From: Bifidobacteriaceae bacterium
GTDB lineage: Bacteria; Actinomycetota; Actinomycetes; Actinomycetales; Bifidobacteriaceae
DNA length: 64,000 nt
Assembly (NCBI GenBank): GCA_022650895.1
Contig: JALCQC010000006.1
Location: forward strand, 45,991 to 109,990
Direction of reading: 5' to 3'
In this document: in pieces, positions 6,204 through 13,265 of the stretch
Numbering within the stretch: the first letter of the stretch is position 1
How the letters are laid out: each line of letters opens with the position of its first letter
Translations under genes and position numbers: made by a program
Notes under the pieces: generated by a model
Seen by the model: only the letters and a program-made list of their open reading frames with translations
Database searches by the model: none
What the model was told of the DNA's origin: nothing

Positions 6204-8204
6204 ATGAGCAATGAAACGAATAAACAAGTTCAGCAGGCCGCGCAGGAACCACTCCTTGAAGTCAAGGATCTGAGTGTTCAATTCACCACGGACAAGGGCC
6301 ACCCCATCACGGCGGTCTCCGACTCCTCCTTCACCGTCTATCCGGGTCAGTGGGTCGCGATCGTAGGGGAGTCGGGCTCCGGTAAGTCCACCTCGGCCAT
6401 GGCGGTGCTAGGGCTCCTCCCAGGAACCGGAAAGGTCGTCGGAGGCAGCATCAAGCTGCACGGTGAAGAGTTGGTCGGCAAGTCCTCCAAGGACTATGAG
6501 AAGATTCGCGGCGTCCAGATGGGTCTCGTTCCTCAGGACCCCATGAGCAACCTCAACCCTGTGTGGCGTATCGGCACTCAGGTGAAGGAAGCGCTCAAGG
6601 CCAACAACATGGACGTCTCCCGCGAGAAGCGTTCTAGCCTGTCGAAGGCGCTCAGCGATGCCGAGGTAAAGCTCAAAACCCGTGACGACGAACTCTTCAT
6701 CGGTTCCCAGGAGCGTCCCGAGCTTCTTGCCGCAGCAAAAGCTGCCCTTCAGAAAGCAGGCGTCGCCTCCGTCGACGAGAAGATGGCCACCTTCGAAGAG
6801 ACTTGGGTAACGGGTTCACAGACGCGGTGGCTCGTGGCACAGGATCTCATCAAGGCCGGCGTCCCCGACGATGACGCGTGGGCAGTCGCAAAGGCTCACG
6901 TCACCGGTTCAAACATGGACGACCGCATTGCTGGCCTCCTCGCGGAGGCGGGATTGCCTGATGCGGCAACGCGCGCCCGTCAGTATCCCCATGAGTTCTC
7001 CGGCGGTATGCGTCAGCGCGCGCTCATCGCCATCGGCCTTGCTTCGCGTCCTGATCTCCTCATCGCCGATGAACCTACTTCTGCTTTGGACGTCACCGTT
7101 CAGAAGAAGATTCTCGACCATCTGCACACTCTCACGGACTCCTTGGGAACGGCAGTGCTGTTCATCACCCACGACCTCGGCCTCGCTGCAGAGCGTGCGC
7201 AGCATCTCGTGGTGATGTACCAGGGAAGGGTCGTTGAGTCCGGCCCAAGCCTCGAGGTTCTTCAGCACCCTCAGCACCCCTACACCAAGCGATTGGTAAA
7301 CGCCGCGCCGTCACTTGCCTCTCAGCGCATCATCTCCGCGAAGGAGCGTGGTGTCGATGCCGAGAGCCTCATGGAGCATCACACCAAGGGCGAGGAGACG
7401 CTGGAGCACAGCGAGCACATCATCACCGTCGACCATCTCACCAAGGAGTTCAAGCTCCCTCGCAAACGCGAGATGTTCAAGGCTGTGGACGACGTGTCCT
7501 TCTCGGTGAAGAGGGGAACGACCCTTGCCATCGTGGGTGAGTCGGGTTCTGGCAAGTCCACCGTGGCGAACATGGTCCTCCATCTGCTCGATCCGACGTC
7601 AGGGAAAGTGACGTTCGAAGGACGGGATATCTCCACGTTCAAGTCCAAGGATCTGCTTGCCTTCCGCCGCCGCGTGCAGCCGGTCTTCCAGAACCCCTAC
7701 GGTTCGCTTGACCCCATGTATTCGATCTACCGTTCCATCGAGGAGCCGCTGCGAATTCACGGAATCGGAGACAGGAAGTCCCGTGTGAAGCGCGTTCGCG
7801 AACTTCTCGACATGGTGGAGCTTCCCGAATCCGTGATGGGACGTTACCCCAACGAGCTCTCGGGCGGACAGAGACAGCGCATTGCCATCGCGCGCGCCAT
7901 GGCGCTCAATCCCGATGTCATCATCGCCGACGAGGCCGTGTCCGCACTCGATGTGCTGGTCCAGGACGAGGTTCTGCGCCTGCTTAACGATCTTCAGGCG
8001 GAGAGTGGCCTCAGCTATCTGTTCATCACCCATGATCTGGCAGTTGTCCGTCAGATCGCCGATGAGGTAGTGGTGATGCAGCATGGCCGCTTGGTGGAGC
8101 ACGCCACAACGGACGAGGTATTTGACCATCCTAAGAGGCAGTACACGAAGGATCTGCTCGACGCAATCCCCGGTGGCAAGCTTCAGCTGGGACTGGATTC
8201 ATGA
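6204..8204 (+). CDS. Fused double-domain peptide ABC transporter ATPase (DppD-DppF type)
   Basis: One polypeptide of 666 residues carries two complete nucleotide-binding domains. Domain 1 has Walker A GESGSGKS near residue 55, Q-loop VPQDP, signature FSGGMRQR near 265 and Walker B LLIADEPTSALD. Domain 2 has Walker A GESGSGKS near 450, signature LSGGQRQR and Walker B VIIADEAVSALD. The two halves correspond to the separate OppD and OppF subunits of other bacteria. Domain 1 contains an insertion of roughly 95 residues between Q-loop and signature (see findings). The ATG at 6204 is chosen over the GTG at 6186 because GGAG sits eight bases before it. The stop overlaps the next start as ATGA. Confidence 0.93.
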   Translation: MSNETNKQVQQAAQEPLLEVKDLSVQFTTDKGHPITAVSDSSFTVYPGQWVAIVGESGSGKSTSAMAVLGLLPGTGKVVGGSIKLHGEELVGKSSKDYEKIRGVQMGLVPQDPMSNLNPVWRIGTQVKEALKANNMDVSREKRSSLSKALSDAEVKLKTRDDELFIGSQERPELLAAAKAALQKAGVASVDEKMATFEETWVTGSQTRWLVAQDLIKAGVPDDDAWAVAKAHVTGSNMDDRIAGLLAEAGLPDAATRARQYPHEFSGGMRQRALIAIGLASRPDLLIADEPTSALDVTVQKKILDHLHTLTDSLGTAVLFITHDLGLAAERAQHLVVMYQGRVVESGPSLEVLQHPQHPYTKRLVNAAPSLASQRIISAKERGVDAESLMEHHTKGEETLEHSEHIITVDHLTKEFKLPRKREMFKAVDDVSFSVKRGTTLAIVGESGSGKSTVANMVLHLLDPTSGKVTFEGRDISTFKSKDLLAFRRRVQPVFQNPYGSLDPMYSIYRSIEEPLRIHGIGDRKSRVKRVRELLDMVELPESVMGRYPNELSGGQRQRIAIARAMALNPDVIIADEAVSALDVLVQDEVLRLLNDLQAESGLSYLFITHDLAVVRQIADEVVVMQHGRLVEHATTDEVFDHPKRQYTKDLLDAIPGGKLQLGLDS

Positions 8205-9061
8205 GCATCACCATCACGACGTCCAATGTCAATGGCATTCGGGCGGCGCATCGTAAGAACGTCGGGGAGTGGGTCGCAAAATCCCTCCCCGACGTCTGGT
8301 GTCTCCAAGAGGTTCGCGCTCCGCAGGAGAACGTCGACTCGATCGTTGAAGGTTTCGCCCTCCACTATGCCGAGCAGGGAAAGATCGAGACTCCGGATCA
8401 GTTGCACCGTATCAACGAGGTCTGCAAGATCAAAGGTAGGGCGGGAGTCGCTCTGCTGACGACTCTGCCCGTTCTCGAAACGCGGTACGGGCTGCCCGGA
8501 CTCACCGAAGACGTGGACACGGGCCGCTGGATTGAAGCGGACGTTCGTATGCCCTCTGGCTATACGGTGACGGTCGTCTGCGTCTATGTCCACTCGGGAG
8601 ATGTGGACGATCCCAACAAGATGATGCAGAAGTATCGCTTCCTCGACCATATGATCGTTCGCATGGGCCAGCTTCAACGCGAGGCGGCCAACGGTGGTAA
8701 ACAGGCGGTTCTCTGCGGCGACTTCAACATCGCGCACACCCCTCTCGACATCAAGAACGCCAAGGCCAATGTGAAGCACTCAGGCTTTCTGCCGGAGGAG
8801 CGCGCCTACGTAGACAAGTGGCTTGACGACGAGGAGTTCGTCGATGTCATGCGTTCTCTTGCCGGTCCGATTCAGGGACCCTACACGTGGTGGAGCCAAC
8901 GCGGGCGGGCTTTCGACAACAATGTCGGATGGCGCCTTGACTACCAGTTCGCCACGCCGGAATTCGCGCAGACCGCTCAGGGCTTCGTGATCGACAAGGC
9001 ACCAAGTTATGCTGCGCGGTGGTCGGATCATGCACCGCTGAGCATCACATATAACGTTTAG
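8201..9061 (+). CDS. xth: Exodeoxyribonuclease III
   Basis: A 286-residue member of the endonuclease/exonuclease/phosphatase (AP endonuclease) family acting in base-excision repair. Active-site blocks are present: TSNVNGIRAA, the metal-binding Glu in CLQEVR, GDFNIAHTPLDI, the WRLDYQF segment and the C-terminal SDHAPL His. The start overlaps the stop of the peptide ATPase by four bases (ATGA), so translation is probably coupled. There is no functional link to peptide uptake; the arrangement is likely an accident of compact gene order. Confidence 0.92.
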   Translation: MSITITTSNVNGIRAAHRKNVGEWVAKSLPDVWCLQEVRAPQENVDSIVEGFALHYAEQGKIETPDQLHRINEVCKIKGRAGVALLTTLPVLETRYGLPGLTEDVDTGRWIEADVRMPSGYTVTVVCVYVHSGDVDDPNKMMQKYRFLDHMIVRMGQLQREAANGGKQAVLCGDFNIAHTPLDIKNAKANVKHSGFLPEERAYVDKWLDDEEFVDVMRSLAGPIQGPYTWWSQRGRAFDNNVGWRLDYQFATPEFAQTAQGFVIDKAPSYAARWSDHAPLSITYNV

Positions 9062-9121
9062 AAACGCTGTGTAAAGTCAAACAGTGCAGTGTGCCTCACT
9101 GCAGACGGGCATGGAGGAATT

Positions 9122-9925
9122 ATGGGACTTTTTGGGTTCGGCAAGAAAAAACATCACAAGGGCGAAGAGTCAGGCGAGGGGTCTGTTGCGCACGACACTG
9201 TCGAGAGTGACAAAGACGACGTCTCCGATGACTCCGCCGAGACCAAAGGCTTCGACAATTTCCTTGATGATCCTGAGCGCGGTCCATGGGATGTGACGGA
9301 GGCACCGACCGAAGGAAAGTTCCTTGACCTCGGTGGCTTCAGACTCCCTGCGAAAGAGGGTATCTCCCTGCGACTTTCCGTCAGCCCGGACAAGACACGG
9401 GTGCTGGGGGTGACGGTTACTTACAAGGAATCGAGCTTGGAGTTGTCGGCTATCGCTGCGCCAAAGTCGCACGGCTTGTGGGATGAGATCTGCGCAGAAC
9501 TCCTTGCGGGCGGCAAAGAGGCCAAGCAGACTGACGGGACTTTCGGCAAGGAAATCGAGCTGACCGTCACTGTCGCTGCGGGACGGACCGTTCCCACGCG
9601 TATCGTGGGAGTCGATGGGAATCGGTGGATGCTTCGGGGCATTTTCACTGGCAAGGCGGCCCGAGAAGGCGATCAGAAGGAGGCTTTGGATGACTTCTTC
9701 GCCTCCATCGTGGTCAACCGTGGTGAGGATCCGCTTGCTCCCAGGGACCCGTTGCCACTTCACCCTCCGGTCTCGCTTGATGCGGAGAACGACGACGCAG
9801 AGGATTCCGCCGCCGGTAACGATGCGGAGGTACCCGGAAAACCGAAAGGTCCGCTGACGCCTTTGCAGAACACAGAGGTGCAGCAGACGTTGAGCCGGGG
9901 GCCGATGTTCTCTGAAGTTCGTTAG
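9122..9925 (+). CDS. DUF3710 family protein
   Basis: A 267-residue protein of the actinobacterial DUF3710 family. The N-terminus is short and lysine-rich (GLFGFGKKKHHKG), followed by an acidic stretch. The conserved core begins at GPWDVTEAP and FLDLGGFRLPA and continues through the GLWDEICAEL region. There is no signal peptide or membrane segment. The ATG at 9122 follows GGAGGAATT; the ORF-track GTG at 9089 lacks a site. It is followed by DUF3159 and a TRAM-domain methyltransferase, a recurrent actinobacterial order. The function is not established. Confidence 0.85.
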   Translation: MGLFGFGKKKHHKGEESGEGSVAHDTVESDKDDVSDDSAETKGFDNFLDDPERGPWDVTEAPTEGKFLDLGGFRLPAKEGISLRLSVSPDKTRVLGVTVTYKESSLELSAIAAPKSHGLWDEICAELLAGGKEAKQTDGTFGKEIELTVTVAAGRTVPTRIVGVDGNRWMLRGIFTGKAAREGDQKEALDDFFASIVVNRGEDPLAPRDPLPLHPPVSLDAENDDAEDSAAGNDAEVPGKPKGPLTPLQNTEVQQTLSRGPMFSEVR

Positions 9926-9957
9926 AGTGTGAGAAATGCGGGCCGGAAGGATCCTAT

Positions 9958-10779
9958 ATGAAAGCACATGATGATGCGTCATCATTGAGGTCCGGCATTG
10001 CTTCGGTTGTCGATGAGGATTTCTCTGTCAAGGACGCCATTGGGGGAGTGCGGGGAGCCATTGAGTCGGTCTTGCCCGGACTGGCTTTCGTCGTGGTGTT
10101 CGTTGCTACTCGAAATCTGGGAGTGACGGTCATCGTAGCTGCTTCCATCGCAGCCATTTGTGTGGTGGCGCGGCTGTTGATGCGTCAACAGGTGCGGTCG
10201 GCGTTGACAGGCGTGTTGTCCATCATCGTATGTCTCGTGTGGGCATGGCTGTCGAAGGATGCCAAGAATTTCTATCTTCCCGGTTTTCTCACCAATGCCT
10301 TCTGGATCATTGTCCTCGTGGTTTCACTGGGGATCAGAATTCCCGGCATCGGTGCGCTCGTAGAGTTTGTCCGCAACCCTGTCACTTCGGGATTCAGACA
10401 GTGGGTGGACGTGTGGCGCAGCGATCGGCACCTGCTGCGCGCCTACGTCGTGACCACATGGGTCTGGGTGGGGATGTTCGCTCTCAGACTCGTCGTACAG
10501 CTGCCGCTGTACCTCATGGACTCGGTGGGCTTTCTTGGAACGGCACGGCTTGTGATGGGAGTCCCTCTCTTTGCGTTGACAATATGGATTTCGTGGATTT
10601 TCATTTCCCCACAGATCCGTCGTCGTGAAGCACAGGAGGCCGCAAAAGCAGCTGTCCAAGCGGAAATCCTCGATATGGATACGGATACGGATACACACAT
10701 GGTTACAGACGCAGATACAGATACTGACGTAGACGCCAAAACAGACGTAAATACAGGTACAGGCGACGGCCAACAGTGA
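9958..10779 (+). CDS. DUF3159 family membrane protein
   Basis: A 273-residue membrane protein of the DUF3159 family. The start of the family domain is visible as DAIGGVRGAIESVLPGLAFVV. Five to six hydrophobic segments lie between about residues 37 and 215. The cytoplasmic tail is unusual: the last 35 or so residues are Asp/Thr repeats (DTDTDT, DADTDTDVD) encoded by degenerate GATACG/GATACA hexamers. A short hairpin (10778-10785 with 10794-10801) overlaps the stop codon. It is probably cotranscribed with the DUF3710 gene (32-base gap). The function is unknown. Confidence 0.85.
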   Translation: MKAHDDASSLRSGIASVVDEDFSVKDAIGGVRGAIESVLPGLAFVVVFVATRNLGVTVIVAASIAAICVVARLLMRQQVRSALTGVLSIIVCLVWAWLSKDAKNFYLPGFLTNAFWIIVLVVSLGIRIPGIGALVEFVRNPVTSGFRQWVDVWRSDRHLLRAYVVTTWVWVGMFALRLVVQLPLYLMDSVGFLGTARLVMGVPLFALTIWISWIFISPQIRRREAQEAAKAAVQAEILDMDTDTDTHMVTDADTDTDVDAKTDVNTGTGDGQQ

Positions 10780-10831
10780 TCATCGTCGGATGGCGATGAT
10801 CGGAAGAGATTGACGGAGACGGAAAGAAAAA

Positions 10832-12115
10832 ATGAGTGATTCTGAAAACACCACGTATGTTGTAGAGATTGAGCGCTTCGCCGATCAAGGCCGTTGCGTC
10901 GCCCACATCGAGGGCCGCGTCGTCTTTGTGCGTTTCGCACTTCCCGGCGAAACCGTGCGTATCGTTCTCGATGAGCCACACGATCGCGATGACAGGTTCT
11001 GGACCGGCGAGGTCACGGAAGTCATCAACGCTTCGGAATACCGTATCGGGCCGGCGTGGAAGTTGGCGGGGCCTCTTGTCGACGGAGGAGGTGTTGGCGG
11101 CGCGGACCTTGTGCACACGAATCTTGAAGGTCAGTTGGCATGGAAGAAAGCCGTCATCGACGATCAGATGAAGCGCCTCGGGGGGCAGCACACCGACGTC
11201 GACGTGGTTCGTGTCAAGGGTGATGCAGAACGTGGTGGTTTGGGTTGGCGTACCCGCATCGAGATGGTTGCCGACGAGCAGGGCTTTGCTTCGATGCGCC
11301 GCCGTGGCAGCCATGAGCGTGTTCGTTTGGACTCTATGCCCCTGGCGACGGATGGCGTTGCTCAGGTCGCTCGCGACAATTGCGTCTGGAACGGTGGGTT
11401 CGCCCCGGGATCAAAGATTCGCGTGGCCGTCCCTGAGCCTGTGGAGGGTGCCTCCATTGGAGATAATTTCTCCGTGACCGTTGACGGTGAGCTGCGTGCG
11501 GGTTCCGAACGCCTCGTCGAGAGGGTCGATGGTGCCGGACGCCGTGGAAAGACGCAGGAGTACGAAATCGAGGAATCGGGATTCTGGCAGGTCCACCGCA
11601 GAGCACCGCAGACCTTGGTGTCTGCCGTCATCTCTGCAGTGAGCAAGTATTCTCAGGGGACTCCGAAGGTTCTGTGGGACCTCTACTCAGGCTCTGGCCT
11701 CTTCACGGTTGCACTTGGAAACCAGTTCACCGCCGAAGGGCAGGGTCTCTTCAGTGTGGAAGGTGCACCGCACGCCGTTCACAGTGCCCGGCTGAACCTG
11801 ACCGCTAGCGGATTGGAACGTGCGGTGACTAAACACGGCGACGTGTCACGAGTGCTGCGCACGGTTCCTCCGCGGTATTCCCACCCCGATGTCGTCGTCC
11901 TCGACCCTCCGCGTGCGGGAGCAAAGCGGACGGTATGCAAGCAGCTGGCCTACGCAAAGGTTCCCACCATCGTGTACGTGGCGTGCGACCCCACGAGCTT
12001 GGCCCGTGACACGGCAACCCTCACCAGCCTCGGCTACACGCTGTCGTTCATCAAGGCTTTCGACATCTATCCCATGACACATCATGTGGAGACTCTCGCG
12101 GTTTTCACTCTGTGA
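10832..12115 (+). CDS. TRAM-domain class I SAM-dependent RNA (uracil-C5) methyltransferase
   Basis: A 427-residue enzyme of the TrmA/RlmD family. The N-terminal TRAM domain (about residues 5-65, EIERFADQGRCVAHIEGR) binds RNA. The C-terminal Rossmann fold has WDLYSGSGLFTVALG (SAM binding), VVLDPPRAGA and the catalytic Cys in VYVACDPTSLARD. I do not see the four-Cys iron-sulfur cluster of E. coli RlmD near the N-terminus, as is usual for actinobacterial members. Whether the target is 23S rRNA or tRNA cannot be told from the sequence, so no symbol is given. It sits downstream of DUF3159 as in many relatives. Confidence 0.88.
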   Translation: MSDSENTTYVVEIERFADQGRCVAHIEGRVVFVRFALPGETVRIVLDEPHDRDDRFWTGEVTEVINASEYRIGPAWKLAGPLVDGGGVGGADLVHTNLEGQLAWKKAVIDDQMKRLGGQHTDVDVVRVKGDAERGGLGWRTRIEMVADEQGFASMRRRGSHERVRLDSMPLATDGVAQVARDNCVWNGGFAPGSKIRVAVPEPVEGASIGDNFSVTVDGELRAGSERLVERVDGAGRRGKTQEYEIEESGFWQVHRRAPQTLVSAVISAVSKYSQGTPKVLWDLYSGSGLFTVALGNQFTAEGQGLFSVEGAPHAVHSARLNLTASGLERAVTKHGDVSRVLRTVPPRYSHPDVVVLDPPRAGAKRTVCKQLAYAKVPTIVYVACDPTSLARDTATLTSLGYTLSFIKAFDIYPMTHHVETLAVFTL

Positions 12116-12160
12116 ATCATCCTGCATTCTAAACTCTCTAGGAGATCGGAAGGAGCCTGG

Positions 12161-13195
12161 ATGCAGCGGAACCCCATCATCGATTCCTCGTGGTGCCTGC
12201 GGTATTTCAAGGTGCTCGTGGCAGTGCTGCTGACGGTGGGGTGCGTGGCATCGTTTGCCGGATGTGGCAGCTCTCAGAGTGCCATGCCGGAGCCAACACC
12301 ATCGAACGTTACCGTAGGGTTCGTGGGAATCGGCTCCACCCAGGGGGAGTGGGCGGCTTCCAGTGAAAAGAGGACAGTGGCAGGCCTACGTTCTTCGGGC
12401 TTTACCGTGAAGTATTTCAAAGCCACTTCGCTGGACCCCCAGAGACAGGTCAATGCCGTCACGAATTTCGTGAAGCAAAAAGTATCGGCCATTGTCATCA
12501 CACCGCAGTCGACCAACATGTGGACGGATACCCTCGTCTCCGTTCGTCATGCCGGCATTCCCGTCATTCTGCTGGGTCAGAAGCCGGTGTCCGTGAAGGC
12601 CTATCTCTACGATTCCTATATCGGTCCGTCAGGGTTTTCCGTCGGCAGGAAACTGGCCGACTGGGTCACGAATACCGCGAAAATCACACAGGCGGACAGT
12701 GCGGGGCAGCTGAAAACCCTGTATTTTCAGGCCCCACTCGTCTCTTCGTTCAGCTCAGATGTGCTGCATGCCTACAAGGCCGCTTCAACGGCCCTCGGTG
12801 ATGGTGTGACAGCCGTTGTGGGAAGTTGGGATACTCAGAAGGCGACCGCCATCGTAAAGAAAGCCATGAACCCCTTTTCGACTTCGGGGACGTCGGAAGA
12901 CTTCCCCGACATTGTCATCGCCGGGAATTCCGAGATGGCACAGGCAGTGGAGAAAGCGGCGAAGGAGAAGGGAATCAGTCTCTCCGACGTCCCGCAAAAA
13001 GGTAGCATCTGCGTGCTCGGCATAGGGGCGGAGACGTCAGGTGACTCTGTTTCCTCCTCAGTGACGTGGAACGGCGACTATGCCGAACGCCTTGGGACGA
13101 CGATCACGACTCTGGTTGCGGGAGGTTCTGTGCAGAAGGACGATGCCGTGACTCTCACCGAAACAGATCCTCGCGGCGATCGTTCCATCGGATGA
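12161..13195 (+). CDS. Orphan sugar-type periplasmic-binding lipoprotein
   Basis: A 344-residue lipoprotein: hydrophobic segment LVAVLLTVGCVASF, then lipobox FAGC at about residues 34-37, followed by a Ser/Pro-rich spacer. The mature part looks like the Peripla_BP_4 fold of ribose/galactose-binding proteins: VTVGFVGIGS strand, VSAIVITPQ, AGIPVILLG hinge strands, and a second lobe with DIVIAGNSEMAQAVEKAAKEKG. The ATG follows GGAAGGAGCC. No permease or ATPase gene of the sugar type is adjacent; neighbours are a methyltransferase and a cation ATPase. It may serve a transporter elsewhere or act as a sensor. The ligand is unknown. Confidence 0.75.
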   Translation: MQRNPIIDSSWCLRYFKVLVAVLLTVGCVASFAGCGSSQSAMPEPTPSNVTVGFVGIGSTQGEWAASSEKRTVAGLRSSGFTVKYFKATSLDPQRQVNAVTNFVKQKVSAIVITPQSTNMWTDTLVSVRHAGIPVILLGQKPVSVKAYLYDSYIGPSGFSVGRKLADWVTNTAKITQADSAGQLKTLYFQAPLVSSFSSDVLHAYKAASTALGDGVTAVVGSWDTQKATAIVKKAMNPFSTSGTSEDFPDIVIAGNSEMAQAVEKAAKEKGISLSDVPQKGSICVLGIGAETSGDSVSSSVTWNGDYAERLGTTITTLVAGGSVQKDDAVTLTETDPRGDRSIG

Positions 13196-13265
13196 TGGCA
13201 GGAACAGGGCGACCCCAGATATCGTCACGAAGAGTGGCATAGATGACGGCAAGGATGAAGGTCTT

